From the NCBI RefSeq assembly GCF_008386395.1, contig NZ_CP043761.1, positions 3,844,001 to 3,908,000 of the forward strand: a stretch of 64,000 nucleotides of DNA, given 5' to 3'. Under the pieces are notes generated by a model that had not been told where the DNA came from, made no database searches, and saw only the letters and a program-made list of their open reading frames with translations. Within the stretch, counting starts at the first letter, position 1. Each line of letters opens with the position of its first letter. The position numbers were made by a program, and so were the translations under genes. Below are positions 1 to 9,376 of this stretch, in pieces. This DNA is from Paenibacillus sp. 37. GTDB lineage: Bacteria > Bacillota > Bacilli > Paenibacillales > Paenibacillaceae.

Positions 1-953
1 TGGAGCCGGAGTCGGTCAACCCGGATAGTGATCTCTACAGAGCACATCCGGACTGGGTATATCATTTTGAGACACGGGGACGTACGGAGCTTCGTAATCA
101 GCTGCTGTTGAACATTTCCAAGCCAGAGGTCAAGCAATACATTATCGATTTTATGACCGAACTGCTTGGCAATCATGAGATTAAGTTCATTAAATGGGAT
201 ATGAACCGGACCATTACGGAACCGGGCATGAAGGGTCACCCCATTAACCGTCAGAAAGAAGTATGGGTAAGGCATGTCCAGAGCTTGTATGATATCTGGG
301 CACGGCTGCGAGCCAAGTTCCCGGATGTCGAGTTTGAGACCTGCGCAGGAGGTGGCTCGCGGATTGATCTGGGCATCTTTCGTTATGCCGATCAGTCCTG
401 GCCGAGTGACAATACGGATGCGTTCGACCGTTTGAGCATTCAGGAAGGCTTCTCGTATACATACGCACCACGTATGATGACCTGTTGGGTAACCGAGTCG
501 CCTACAGGAATGAACGGCCGCAACGTCTCTCTGAAGTATCGCTTCCACAGTGCAATGATGGGCACACTTGGTATTGGTTCCAATCTGAACGAGTGGAGTG
601 ATGAGTGGATTGGGCAGTCCGGGGAATTCATCGATCAGTACAAAGCCATTCGCCACCTGGTGCAATTCGGCAGACAATTCCGCCTGACTGCGCTTCGTCA
701 TAAGGGAGTTACCGCTGTCCAGTACAGCGATGCAGCCGGAAGTGACCATGTGCTGTTCGCCTTTCTTCACTCGCAGAAGCTGGGTGAACCGTTGCCAAGA
801 CTCCGTTTGGCAGGTCTTCAGGCTGACAAGACCTATCTCATTGAAGTGCTGGGGTTATCGGTTAGTGGACGTGCACTGATGAACATTGGGGTGGAATTGC
901 CTCTACGCGGTGATTTCGACAGCCTGGTGTATCGCATCCTTGAGCAAGTATAA
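1..953 (+). CDS. Alpha-galactosidase, GH36, C-terminal part (5' end outside window)
   Basis: Hydrolyses terminal alpha-1,6-galactosides (melibiose, raffinose type); no signal peptide can be judged because the start is missing. The frame is open from base 3 with no start codon, so the gene begins upstream. Visible GH36 landmarks: EPEsVNPDSDLYRAHPDWV just inside the window, FIKWDMNR carrying the nucleophile Asp, CAGGGSRIDLG, and SDNTDAFDRL carrying the acid/base Asp. The C-terminal beta-sandwich domain is complete and ends at TAA 951-953. A hairpin terminator follows directly and separates it from the convergent sensor kinase. Sure of the family; the exact substrate is inferred from the family. 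Confidence 0.93.
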   Translation, partial: EPESVNPDSDLYRAHPDWVYHFETRGRTELRNQLLLNISKPEVKQYIIDFMTELLGNHEIKFIKWDMNRTITEPGMKGHPINRQKEVWVRHVQSLYDIWARLRAKFPDVEFETCAGGGSRIDLGIFRYADQSWPSDNTDAFDRLSIQEGFSYTYAPRMMTCWVTESPTGMNGRNVSLKYRFHSAMMGTLGIGSNLNEWSDEWIGQSGEFIDQYKAIRHLVQFGRQFRLTALRHKGVTAVQYSDAAGSDHVLFAFLHSQKLGEPLPRLRLAGLQADKTYLIEVLGLSVSGRALMNIGVELPLRGDFDSLVYRILEQV

Positions 954-972
954 CGTTCTGGAAGAACTGTTT

Positions 973-1020
973 AAAAGGAGTGCTTTGCAAGCCACTAGTG
1001 GCTGCATTGCACTCCTTTTT
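973..1020. terminator. Bidirectional terminator between convergent genes
   Basis: AAAAGGAGTGC (973-983) pairs perfectly with GCACTCCTTTT (1009-1019), with an inner GCCA/TGGC pair. The T run lies at 1015-1020 on the + strand and the A run gives T's on the - strand. It sits between the stop codons of the GH36 gene and the kinase, whose TAA starts at 1020. Confidence 0.8.
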
Positions 1021-2777
1021 TATTGGATCTCTTTTTGCGGCAGACGGATCTGTACGGTAGTTCCCATACCAATTTTGCTATACACTTTAACACCGTAGTA
1101 TTCACCAAATTTCAGCTTAATCCGCCGATCCACATTTGAAATCCCATAACCCCGTCCTTCTTTCTCTTCAAACAAAGCCTCAAGCTTCTCTCGCCGCATG
1201 CCCATTCCGTCGTCTATAACCGATAAGATGATACTATTGTTCTCAATGACACCCTTGATATGGATATTTAGAGGCCGATCCTGATTCCAAAGAGCGTGAA
1301 TGACTGCATTCTCCACAAAAGGCTGCAGCGCAAGCTTCACGGTCGAGTAGGGCAGGATCGATTGATCTATCGTGTAGATGATGTTCAGCTTTCCCTTAAA
1401 TCGAATAAGCTGAATGGCATTATAGCTCTGCGTCAGTTTTAATTCCTCATTGATGGTCAGGATACTCTTTCCTTTATTCAGGGATATCCGATAAAACTTG
1501 GCCAGATGAAGGACCATATCCTGAATCTGTGGATCTTGATGCTTTACGGCCAGAGAGGAGATCGAGCCCAGTGTATTATACAGAAAATGAGGATTGATCT
1601 GAGCTTGAAGCAGGTCAAGCTCGGCTTCCTTGCTCTGCAGCTCCTTTTGGTAGACCTCCGTCACCAGGCTTTTCAACCGGGTTGTCATCTGTTCGAATGC
1701 AAAGTGAAGCTGGCCGATCTCATCACTGCCCATTTGTTCCTCATGGGTAGGGTTGAAATCTCCCCGTTCAATGCGCCGAATCATCCGTATTAACGTCCTG
1801 ATGCGTTTGCTGAATAGCGATGCGGTAATATAAATGAGCAGCAGCGCCACGCCGATGAAGCCTAGTGAAATTTTGATAATAAGCTGAGAGAGAGCTTTGG
1901 CATCCTTGATAATACTGTCATAAGGGAAAATGGATACCGTTTTCCAGCCGTTTTTGAGCGTGTTATAGACCGCTAGGGCCTTTACGCCTTGATACGTTGT
2001 ATCAAATCTCCCTGAAGCCGCATCGTCAAAATGTTGATGAAGCAGTTCGGGCAGGCTTGTATTAATTAACTGTTTGTCGGCGGAGGACAGAATCATACCT
2101 TTGTCATTTATGATGAAAATATCTTTGCCGCCTGCTTCCTTTTCCATTAAGGAATAGATGACCGACTCCGAGATTTGAAAGACCAGCATCCCGTAGGGAT
2201 ACTGATTACTATTGTTGTTCAGCAGCCGGGCGAGTGTAAACATGGCAGGACCGTTCTCTGTCTGCGGCGTTGAGAGATGAATAATGTTCCCATAGGATTG
2301 CTGCAGCTTGTGAAACAGTTCCGTGGTCTGAACTTCGGGTGTGATCGGCCGGATATAAAAATTGTCTTTGGGCAGCGACGGATTATCCGAATAAATGAAT
2401 GCGCTATCAAAATCAGGGTAGGCAGCCATCACGGTGTCAATTCGATTGCCAATGTAATTATAGACGTCCAGATAGGATGGGTCATCCTGATACTCGTTTG
2501 TCAGGTAATTGGCAAGGCGGTTATCCAAATAAATGGAGGCGGAAATGTGTTCGTAGCTATCCAGTTTGTTCTCCAGATTTTTAGTGATCTGAGCTGTTGA
2601 GTTCGTCATATTGATGTAGATCTGCTCGGTAAGTTTCGTTTTGGTAAGTTCATAGGAAAGATAAACCAATAGCATCATTGGAATGATGGTGACCAGAACA
2701 AATACCATGAACAACTTGGAACGAAAGCTCAGGTTAACAAAAGGCATGTATATGTATTTTCGATAGAATTGGCGCAT
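1020..2777 (-). CDS. YesM-type two-component sensor histidine kinase
   Basis: Membrane sensor, about 585 aa. N-terminal membrane segment (LFMVFVLVTIIPMMLLVY), a large extracytoplasmic sensor region, a second membrane segment (IIKISLGFIGVALLLIYI), a HAMP domain, then a His_kinase domain with the phospho-acceptor motif QINPHFLYNTL and a HATPase_c domain (DDGMGM, GRGYGISN, GMGTTV). A longer frame begins at 2846, but ATG 2777 has AGAGAGGG about eight bases upstream and is chosen. YesM kinases normally pair with a YesN-type AraC response regulator and sense sugars for nearby CUT1 importers; no such regulator is visible here, so it may lie upstream of the window. It is divergent from the importer at 3001, its likely target. 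Confidence 0.9.
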   Translation of the reverse strand: MRQFYRKYIYMPFVNLSFRSKLFMVFVLVTIIPMMLLVYLSYELTKTKLTEQIYINMTNSTAQITKNLENKLDSYEHISASIYLDNRLANYLTNEYQDDPSYLDVYNYIGNRIDTVMAAYPDFDSAFIYSDNPSLPKDNFYIRPITPEVQTTELFHKLQQSYGNIIHLSTPQTENGPAMFTLARLLNNNSNQYPYGMLVFQISESVIYSLMEKEAGGKDIFIINDKGMILSSADKQLINTSLPELLHQHFDDAASGRFDTTYQGVKALAVYNTLKNGWKTVSIFPYDSIIKDAKALSQLIIKISLGFIGVALLLIYITASLFSKRIRTLIRMIRRIERGDFNPTHEEQMGSDEIGQLHFAFEQMTTRLKSLVTEVYQKELQSKEAELDLLQAQINPHFLYNTLGSISSLAVKHQDPQIQDMVLHLAKFYRISLNKGKSILTINEELKLTQSYNAIQLIRFKGKLNIIYTIDQSILPYSTVKLALQPFVENAVIHALWNQDRPLNIHIKGVIENNSIILSVIDDGMGMRREKLEALFEEKEGRGYGISNVDRRIKLKFGEYYGVKVYSKIGMGTTVQIRLPQKEIQ

Positions 2778-3000
2778 CCGGAAGCCCTCTCTTGACTGAA
2801 TATTCGTTGCACAGTTCATCATAGCAGAGTGAATATGGAAATCCAATCCTCACTTTGCACAAAAACATCTTTAAAAAGCGGTATCTTTCGGAGAATTCAA
2901 CTATGGCGAGTAATCCGTGTCAAATTTATGATTAATAGGAGAGAAGTTGAATCAAGATATGGCCGACCATGCTGCTGTATAGAAAAAGGGAGGGTACTTA

Positions 3001-3957
3001 ATGCATAAGGTAAGCGCTATCAAAACAGTCAGGAGCAATAACTTGATAAGCAGACTAAAAGAGCAAAAATGGTTATTCGTGCTTATGCTTCCTGCCTTCA
3101 TTGCGACATTGTTATTTTCCTATGGTCCGATGTTTGGACTGTATATGGCGTTTACAAATTATCAACCGGGTGGGGGATCGTTCTTTTACCAGTTCTTCCA
3201 TGCCGAATTTGTAGGTTTCCAATGGTTTGAGTATTTCTTTACTACAGGGGATTTCTACCGGGTTATGCGTAATACGCTTGCGACAAGCTTGCTCACGCTG
3301 TTCTTCGGATTTCCTGCCCCGATCATCCTCGCGCTTGTGCTGAATGAAGCGAGACAGGGATTTTTCAAACGTTTTGTGCAGACGGTTTCTTATCTGCCAC
3401 ATTTTATCTCATGGGTTATTGCAGCCAACATTGTGATTACGCTGCTGGCTTCGGATGGAATGCTTAACAACATTCTGGTTCTGCTGGGCATTGTCAAAGA
3501 ACCCGTTGCATTTTTGCAAAACGGTCCTCTGTTCTGGTGGATTATCGCATTGTCGAACATGTGGAAAGAGATGGGGTTCAGTGCCATTATGTATCTGGCT
3601 GCAATCGCTTCCATTAATCCGGAGCTCTACGAAGCGGCCAGGGTGGACGGAGCCAGCCGATTCAAGCAAATGTGGCATATAACGCTGCCATCCATGCGCC
3701 CTACCATTGTCATATTGGCTATTCTCGCGGTCGGAGGCATTTTGAATGCAGGATTTGAACAGCAATATCTGCTGCAAAATAACACCGTACTTGAATACTC
3801 CGAAGTTATTGATATTTATGCTTACAAATACGGACTACAAAACAGCATGTTCTCTTATGGTGCTGCTGTGGGGATGTTCAAATCCGTTGTCGCCTTCATT
3901 CTTGTCCTTATCGTGAACCGGATTTCCAGAAAAGTGAACGACCAGGCGTTGTTCTAA
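3001..3957 (+). CDS. CUT1 sugar ABC transporter permease, LplB type
   Basis: First permease of a carbohydrate importer, 318 aa, with about six membrane segments. The family EAA loop is visible as YEAARVDGASRFKQMWHITLP. N-terminal motif LMLPAFIATLLFSYGPMFGLYMAFTNY is typical of the LplB/polygalacturonan-oligosaccharide permeases. Good ribosome site (AAAGGGAGG) ahead of ATG 3001. First gene of a three-gene operon (permease, permease, binding protein) with no ATPase, so a shared MsmX-type ATPase is expected. The substrate cannot be read from sequence; a nearby alpha-galactosidase hints at galactosides but is not in the same operon. Confidence 0.92.
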   Translation: MHKVSAIKTVRSNNLISRLKEQKWLFVLMLPAFIATLLFSYGPMFGLYMAFTNYQPGGGSFFYQFFHAEFVGFQWFEYFFTTGDFYRVMRNTLATSLLTLFFGFPAPIILALVLNEARQGFFKRFVQTVSYLPHFISWVIAANIVITLLASDGMLNNILVLLGIVKEPVAFLQNGPLFWWIIALSNMWKEMGFSAIMYLAAIASINPELYEAARVDGASRFKQMWHITLPSMRPTIVILAILAVGGILNAGFEQQYLLQNNTVLEYSEVIDIYAYKYGLQNSMFSYGAAVGMFKSVVAFILVLIVNRISRKVNDQALF

Positions 3958-3985
3958 CTACAGAAGACAGAGGGGAGCGCTTGTA

Positions 3986-4876
3986 ATGATTCTGAACCGA
4001 TTCGGGGATCGTATTTTCAAAATAATTGTGTATTTCATTCTTATTCTCGTATTACTGGTTACATTTCTTCCGTTTTGGAATATACTCGTTCTTTCATTGA
4101 ATAGCGCGGAAGATACGGTACGAGGCGGCGTCTACCTGTGGCCAAGGGATCTGACCTTGGATAGTTATCAGCAGATTCTGAAAGATAGCGAAATATTGAA
4201 CGGGCTGTGGGTAACCGTCAAACGAACGCTGATTGGCGCACCGCTATCGGTTCTCGTCATTACGATGCTTGCGTATCCGCTAAGTCGGCGGAATCTGATT
4301 GGTCGCAAAGGCTGGAACCTGTACTTTATCTTTACCATGTATTTCAGTGGCGGACTGATTCCGTTCTACATGGTGCTTAAAGCGCTGAATATGATCGATA
4401 CCTTTTCGGTGTTCATTTTGCCAAGTTTGATGAATGTCTTCTATATGATCATTGTCCGTACTTTCATGGAACAGCTACCCCATGAGATTGAAGAATCGGC
4501 GAGGGTAGACGGGGCTAACGATCTGACAATTTTCTTCCGAATTGTGATGCCGCTGACAACACCTGTACTTGCAACGGTGGGCCTTTTCCAAGCCATTGGA
4601 CATTGGAATGCCTGGTTTGACTCCTATGCGTTTACCTACAGCTCAGACCTGAAGACTCTGCAGGCCGTGCTTGTCAAAATATTGAATCAATTTCAGACCG
4701 GTGGCATGATTTCCCAAACGCAAATGTTGGCTAATTCAGCCAAACGAAACGCCGTTTCCAGCGATACCATTCGAATGGCTGCTACGATGGTAGCCACCTT
4801 ACCAATCGTTATGGTGTACCCGTTCCTGCAAAAATACTTTGTTAAAGGCATGACTTTGGGAGCGGTGAAAAGTTAA
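3986..4876 (+). CDS. CUT1 sugar ABC transporter permease, LplC/YtcP type
   Basis: Second permease, 296 aa, about six membrane segments. EAA loop: EIEESARVDGANDLTIFFRIVMPL; C-terminus FVKGMTLGAVKS is the usual end of this subfamily. Starts 28 bases after the previous stop with GGGGAGCG upstream, so co-translation is likely. Pairs with the 3001 permease to form the membrane channel. Confidence 0.92.
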   Translation: MILNRFGDRIFKIIVYFILILVLLVTFLPFWNILVLSLNSAEDTVRGGVYLWPRDLTLDSYQQILKDSEILNGLWVTVKRTLIGAPLSVLVITMLAYPLSRRNLIGRKGWNLYFIFTMYFSGGLIPFYMVLKALNMIDTFSVFILPSLMNVFYMIIVRTFMEQLPHEIEESARVDGANDLTIFFRIVMPLTTPVLATVGLFQAIGHWNAWFDSYAFTYSSDLKTLQAVLVKILNQFQTGGMISQTQMLANSAKRNAVSSDTIRMAATMVATLPIVMVYPFLQKYFVKGMTLGAVKS

Positions 4877-5003
4877 TCTGTTCCATAATCCGGTTACAGG
4901 GAAGGCTTGTCCGGTGGTCTCTCCCTGAAAGGGGGTGGGCAAAGATCGTTTTGGAAATGCTCAATCTAGCACAACAGGAATTTATTCATTGGGAGGAATT
5001 AGG

Positions 5004-6614
5004 GTGTCAATGACAAAGACTAAAAAATGGATGACCATGGGAATTACAGCTGCAATAGCGGTTGGTTTGCTGGCGGGTTGCTCCTCCAATGATGGGGAGA
5101 ACAATACAGCAGGTAAAGACGGGGAACAAGGGCCGATTACGCTGACTTGGTTTGATGGCAATACCAAAGGAGAACCATTTACCGATGCAGTTGCCCAGGA
5201 AATCACCAAAAAGACTGGCATAGAGATCTCCATCCAGCAGCCAACAGGTAACCCAACGGAAAAACTGAGCCTGATGCTCGCCAGTGGTGACTATCCGGAT
5301 GTGGTAGTCATGAGCCGAGGAGATGCTTCCCTCGACAAATACATTTCAAGTGGGGCATTCATTCCACTGGATGAGTTAATTGAGAAATATGGTTCTGATC
5401 TGAAAGAAATGTACGGAGATACCTTGACCAAAACACGTAATACAGACGGCAAGAACTACTATCTGGCAAACTGGTATGGACTCGACAGTGATCCGGTTTT
5501 TGGTATGCTGATGAGACAGAGCCTGTTGGAAGAGTTTCTTCCGGACAAAGCAGATGGTTCACAGCCCCTCACAACAGACGAATTCGAAGCACTCCTGAAA
5601 AATTTTAAAGAGAAATACAATACGATTGATGGCAAAGAATCCATTCCGATGACGATGAACGGGGAGAACATGGGTGCGAATCTGGGCACATTCAAAGGCA
5701 TGTGGGGCTTAAAAACGTATTATGACAACAACGGACGTCTGCAATATGATGTCAAGGACCCCAAATATCGCGAGATGCTGTTATACATGAATCGCTTATA
5801 TAGAGAAGGTCTGATCGAAAAGGAATTTGCGATTAGCAAAACACAGACCTGGATTCAAAAGCTGACGACTGGTGCGGTATTTGCTACCCCAGGTGCATAT
5901 TGGGACCCGGGGAACGGCAATGCGGCCTTGAAGAAGGATGGCGGGGAAAAGAATCAACTCTTTGCTTACAAAGTTGTTGCTCCAGGTGTAGATCCGACTC
6001 AAACGACGTTTGGCCCAAGAAGTTCGCTTGGATGGGATGCAATCGCCATTACCAAAAACAACAAACACCCGGAAGAAACGATAAAGCTGTTTAATTATCT
6101 GGCGAGTGATGAAGGACAGCATTTGCTGCTGTGGGGCAAGGAAGGCGAACAGTACACCATGGTGGATGGCAAGCGACAACCAAAACCTGAATTCCTGCAA
6201 AGCTTCAAGGATAATTGGGATGATACGGTGAAGAAAAGCGGCGTTCGCAAATGGTTATGGTTTATCAAAAATGGTCTGGACCCGAACGGACAGCCGTATG
6301 ACATGGCAGTTAAATTCCAGCGCAGTGAAGTGGATGAACTGGCCATTAAGAGTCTGGGCGATTCCGTATGGGATACAGCGCAGTATGACAACCTGAATCC
6401 GGATGGGGGAACACCTCAAGCTCTGACGGCCCAGAAAGTGAAGGATATTATGGATCAGAGTATTACGAGAGCCATTATTGCCCCAAGTGAGGCCGAAGCC
6501 AATTCGGTATTCGACAAGATGCTGGAGGATATGAAAAAGGCTGGCGATGAGAAAGTGGAAGATATCATCAACGAAAAATATGCTCAGCGTATGGAACTTT
6601 GGTCTTCCAAATAA
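5004..6614 (+). CDS. Sugar ABC transporter substrate-binding lipoprotein, LplA type
   Basis: Extracellular solute-binding protein family 1, about 536 aa. The signal peptide (MTMGITAAIAVGLLAGC) ends in a lipobox with the lipid-anchored Cys, followed by an acidic Ser/Asn linker. The frame opens at 4935, but GGGAGG at 4991-4996 sits 7 bases before GTG 5004 (and 13 before ATG 5010), and starting there puts the signal peptide at the N-terminus. The length (over 500 aa) fits the LplA group rather than the shorter (about 430 aa) MalE-like group found later in the window. Last gene of the 3001-6614 operon, followed by a strong terminator. Confidence 0.9.
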   Translation: MSMTKTKKWMTMGITAAIAVGLLAGCSSNDGENNTAGKDGEQGPITLTWFDGNTKGEPFTDAVAQEITKKTGIEISIQQPTGNPTEKLSLMLASGDYPDVVVMSRGDASLDKYISSGAFIPLDELIEKYGSDLKEMYGDTLTKTRNTDGKNYYLANWYGLDSDPVFGMLMRQSLLEEFLPDKADGSQPLTTDEFEALLKNFKEKYNTIDGKESIPMTMNGENMGANLGTFKGMWGLKTYYDNNGRLQYDVKDPKYREMLLYMNRLYREGLIEKEFAISKTQTWIQKLTTGAVFATPGAYWDPGNGNAALKKDGGEKNQLFAYKVVAPGVDPTQTTFGPRSSLGWDAIAITKNNKHPEETIKLFNYLASDEGQHLLLWGKEGEQYTMVDGKRQPKPEFLQSFKDNWDDTVKKSGVRKWLWFIKNGLDPNGQPYDMAVKFQRSEVDELAIKSLGDSVWDTAQYDNLNPDGGTPQALTAQKVKDIMDQSITRAIIAPSEAEANSVFDKMLEDMKKAGDEKVEDIINEKYAQRMELWSSK

Positions 6615-6664
6615 TTGGATATCAACTTATAAATAAATACTTATGTCAAAAACCTATTTTTTTT

Positions 6665-6701
6665 AAAACCCGTTAATCTGTATGAGATTAACGGGTTTTT
6701 G
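6665..6701 (+). terminator. Rho-independent terminator of the 3001-6614 importer operon
   Basis: Perfect 15-bp stem AAAACCCGTTAATCT (6665-6679) / AGATTAACGGGTTTT (6685-6699), loop GTATG, followed by T's. Confidence 0.9.
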
Positions 6702-6841
6702 TTGGGATAAAAATGATGGGGGGCGGCAGATATTTTAAAAATACATCAGAGAATTATCTAAGGGAAATCTCTCTTTTGGGTTTATCTTCATGCAGTAGTA
6801 ATATTGCAGAAACTGGTGTTCAAAGATCAACTTTCTCTTAC

Positions 6842-6944
6842 AAATCAATGGAGGACACATGAGTCCTCCATTGATTTTACTTGGAGGTGAAAATACATGA
6901 TTTGTGATTCCTTGGGAGTAATAGAAGAGTTTATTCTATTTTGA
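6842..6944 (+). other. Orphan hairpin followed by a 15-codon mini-ORF
   Basis: AAATCAATGGAGGAC (6842-6856) and GTCCTCCATTGATTT (6863-6877) form a perfect 15-bp stem with a 6-base loop and T's after it, yet no gene ends just upstream. It is followed by TTGGAGGTG and ATG 6897, opening a 15-codon frame (MICDSLGVIEEFILF) to TGA 6944. The rest of 6702-6977 shows nothing recognisable. Perhaps the terminator of a lost gene followed by the first codons of another lost gene. Confidence 0.3.
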
Positions 6945-6977
6945 AATGACCGTAAGCAACCTTTGACCTCATTCACT

Positions 6978-7265
6978 CTACTGAGTATCGTTTGGAAGTT
7001 CATCATTGAGTTTCTGGTACCCAAGTCCCCATGTTTCCATAGAGAATATAATTGGCTTAAGCGAATTTCCTAATTCACTTAAGCTGTATACAACTCTCGG
7101 AGGAACTTCCGCAAAAACAGTACGAATGACAATTCCATCCTCTTCCATTGAACGTAAATTTTCAGTGAGTACCTTTTGACTGATCTCCGGGATACTTTTA
7201 CGAAGTTCTCCGAATCGTTGAGTTCCCTTCAAGAGATCCCTCATAACCAATAACTTCCACTTCTC
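6978..7265 (-). pseudogene. HxlR-family regulator, 5' end deleted
   Basis: About 95 codons of an HxlR winged-helix regulator: KWKLLVMRDLLKGTQRFGELRKSIPEISQKVLTENLR, then the wing EEDGIVIRT and PPRVVYSLSELG. Family members start about 25 residues earlier with a Cys-Pro and an IGGKW segment. Here the homology stops exactly at 7265, and the frame continues into antisense of a SnoaL-like remnant up to a TTG at 7382 with no ribosome site. The start, promoter and first helix are therefore missing. It could still make a fusion peptide, but function is doubtful. Confidence 0.65.
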
Positions 7266-7406
7266 GGTTTTCCACCAACACGAAAAAAAATCGAAGTAAA
7301 TGCAATGAATTTTTATCGGATCTCTAATGGCCAGATTAGTGAAGAGTATGGTCAACCCGATATGCTTGGCTTGCTTCAACAAATAGGGGCAATTCCAAAA
7401 GCATAG
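7266..7406 (+). pseudogene. SnoaL-like (ester cyclase/NTF2 fold) protein, only the C-terminal 46 codons
   Basis: Read on the + strand, the frame from GGT 7266 to TAG 7404-7406 gives GFPPTRKK, then FYRISNGQISEEY and PDMLGLLQQIGAIPKA. These are the conserved last strands and tail of SnoaL-like proteins (pattern GxPPTGKxVE ... G+IxExW ... LGLLQQLGAIP). No start codon or N-terminal two thirds exists. It abuts the truncated HxlR gene on the other strand, so one deletion appears to have removed both 5' ends and the shared divergent promoter. Its own terminator (7407-7449) remains. Confidence 0.6.
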
Positions 7407-7449
7407 AAACCGACCTTATTCCAACTTTAGTAGGATTTAAGGTCGGTTT
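7407..7449 (+). terminator. Terminator of the SnoaL-like remnant
   Basis: AAACCGACCTTA (7407-7418) pairs with TAAGGTCGGTTT (7438-7449), starting right after the TAG. The stem resembles the terminator at 62824-62870. Confidence 0.7.
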
Positions 7450-7542
7450 GTTCGTTTAAGTGAAGGGACACTACTAATAATGTAATAAGAAAACTCAATA
7501 TTTCGTGGCGAGACATTGGTTTTAACAAATCCTTTACTAATC

Positions 7543-8013
7543 CTAACTGTCAATAATGCTCTTGATATTTTTAATTGTTGCAAAATGCATTGCTTCATGG
7601 TAAATCAGAAAACCCAGTAATTGTTCTACATTTGTAAAGATAAGTCCTGTAGAAGACTTGTAATGAGGATTGATTTCTTCTTTCAATTTGCTTAAAAGTA
7701 GCGATTCAACCCTTTCAATTTGTTCAATTAACAAGTCGATTATTTGAGACAACGTTGGAGGCTCTATATTCCAGTCAGATGGTTTAGTTCCTGAATCAAA
7801 CAACTTATTAAAATTAGCAGGATAATTGCTTTCTTGCCCAGTAAGTTGAAAAGCGAACTTCTCATGTATAACATACATGTGGCCTAGATTCCACTTTATA
7901 TTGTTTTTCAAACCTGTTGGAATTATTTCCGAGGCAGAGTCATTTATATTCCTCACATAATCAATTGCCTGACGGCGAACAAATCCCAATTGTTTTGCGA
8001 CAAAATTGTTCAT
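7543..8013 (-). CDS. DinB-family protein (putative metal-dependent)
   Basis: 156 aa, four-helix DinB/YfiT fold. His residues expected to bind metal are visible in WNLGHMYVIHE and YHEAMHFATI. ATG 8013 is chosen over the upstream frame (to 8121) because GGAGGT lies about nine bases before it and DinB homology starts there. DinB proteins include bacillithiol/mycothiol-dependent transferases as well as many of unknown role; the reaction cannot be told here. Cytoplasmic. It lies downstream of the TetR gene on the same strand with a 104-base gap that has no clear terminator. Confidence 0.82.
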   Translation of the reverse strand: MNNFVAKQLGFVRRQAIDYVRNINDSASEIIPTGLKNNIKWNLGHMYVIHEKFAFQLTGQESNYPANFNKLFDSGTKPSDWNIEPPTLSQIIDLLIEQIERVESLLLSKLKEEINPHYKSSTGLIFTNVEQLLGFLIYHEAMHFATIKNIKSIIDS

Positions 8014-8117
8014 AATATTGACCTCCGATAAAGTCGCTAATGAAATCGTTAAGAAAAAATCACTTGTTTTTTTGGGGTGAAGAAATTCCGCCAGTTTTAC
8101 TAAAATACACTTTTGTG

Positions 8118-8699
8118 TCAATGACCAGACTTGCTTTTAGAAACATAAGTTGAGACTCGTTGTGACAGATTTGCCAACGTACGTTCAAAATAGGATTCAT
8201 CATGAAGAGCTCTACTCAGAATTAATCCCCCTTGAATACTAGCAATTGTTTCCTCTGAAATTTGGTCAGCAGTCTCTTTAGAGATCCCTGTTTGAACTAG
8301 TGCCGCGCTTAGGGCTTCAATCCATCTCACAAAATATTGCCGAATAACAGCAGCGAATCGATCTCTGGTTTCGTCCAAAGCGAATGCACCAATAAGGCAT
8401 ATACGCTGACCGGATTGAAAATAAGTATCGACCTCTTGCCACATATGATCAATGGCTGCCCGGGGTTCATTCTTTTCGAGCGGTTCAAAAATGTTCTTGA
8501 TAAACCATTGATCAATATGTGCAAGAATTTCAGCAGCCATCTCATCTTTTCCACCCGGAAAAAAATAATACAAGCTTCCTTTAGATAGACGCGTACGGGC
8601 TGTAATTTTACTCAAAGATGCGCCCTCATAACCTAATTCACGAAATACCTCAGCAACGAGAGGGATGACATCAGCTTTTTCAAAAACAGTACGAGTCAT
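8118..8699 (-). CDS. TetR/AcrR-family repressor
   Basis: 193 aa. N-terminal [39 protein letters not shown], followed by an all-helical ligand domain of the YcdC/AcrR C type. The start codon overlaps the stop of the upstream DUF1348 gene by four bases (ATGA), so the two are translationally coupled. A palindrome suitable for a TetR dimer lies inside the promoter of this operon and a near copy lies in the promoter of the hydrolase at 10292, so this protein probably represses both. Confidence 0.9.
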   Translation of the reverse strand: MTRTVFEKADVIPLVAEVFRELGYEGASLSKITARTRLSKGSLYYFFPGGKDEMAAEILAHIDQWFIKNIFEPLEKNEPRAAIDHMWQEVDTYFQSGQRICLIGAFALDETRDRFAAVIRQYFVRWIEALSAALVQTGISKETADQISEETIASIQGGLILSRALHDESYFERTLANLSQRVSTYVSKSKSGH

Positions 8700-9157
8700 A
8701 GGTTTAACTCACTTAGGCTTGGATGATCAGCGGGGCGCGTGCCGAGAGGCCAATGAAATTTGCGATCTTCTTCCTTAATCGGCATGTCATTAATCGAAGC
8801 AAATCTACGTTGCATTAAGCCGTCATCAGCGAATTCCCAATTCTCGTTCCCATACGATCTGAACCAATTGCCACTATCATCACGCCATTCATATGCAAAT
8901 CTTACTGCAATACGATTATCCGTATATGACCAAAGTTCCTTAATAAGGCGATAGTCCAGCTCTTTAGCCCATTTTCGAGTTAATAAAGAGACAATCTCTT
9001 GGCGGCCTGTTATAAATTCGCTCCGGTTTCTCCAATAACAATCCTCAGTATATACAAGGGAGACGCGCTGAGGGTCTCGGCTATTCCAGCTGTCTTCAGC
9101 CATACGCGTTTTTTGGATTGCTGTCTCAAGAGTAAATGGGGGAGTTAAATTATTCAT
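8696..9157 (-). CDS. DUF1348 / NTF2-like protein
   Basis: 153 aa, recognisable by [44 protein letters not shown] and the tail [20 protein letters not shown], all typical of the DUF1348 family (NTF2/SnoaL fold). Starts at ATG 9157 with GAGGA upstream. Probably a small cytoplasmic enzyme or stress protein; no reaction is assigned to the family as far as I know. First gene of a two-gene operon with the TetR repressor. Confidence 0.85.
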   Translation of the reverse strand: MNNLTPPFTLETAIQKTRMAEDSWNSRDPQRVSLVYTEDCYWRNRSEFITGRQEIVSLLTRKWAKELDYRLIKELWSYTDNRIAVRFAYEWRDDSGNWFRSYGNENWEFADDGLMQRRFASINDMPIKEEDRKFHWPLGTRPADHPSLSELNL

Positions 9158-9189
9158 TAGATTTCCTCGCTTTCTAAACTGTTTGTATC

Positions 9190-9218
9190 AGTATAAACCG
9201 ATCGGTTTATAAATTCAA
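9190..9218 (-). promoter_or_regulatory. Sigma-A promoter with TetR operator in its spacer (DUF1348-tetR operon)
   Basis: On the - strand: -35 TTGAAT (9213-9218), 17-bp spacer, -10 TATACT (9190-9195). The perfect 20-bp palindrome TATAAACCGATCGGTTTATA (9192-9211) fills the spacer, so repressor binding would block RNA polymerase. Compare 10404-10432. Confidence 0.8.
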
Positions 9219-9376
9219 GTTTACATCCGAAATTCAATACAAATTTCGAAACGGTTCAGATTCATAATGTACCAAGTAGCCATCAATCATATGCATAGTG
9301 GCACTTTTTGTGTATTACTAATGATCAAGAAGGTGTTCATTCTTCATATGCATTTCCTATAAAATAATGAAAGAGC

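Noticed and set aside
6978..7382. Full-length HxlR gene
   Set aside because: Residues before KWKLL are antisense of the SnoaL-like remnant, and the TTG start has no ribosome site.
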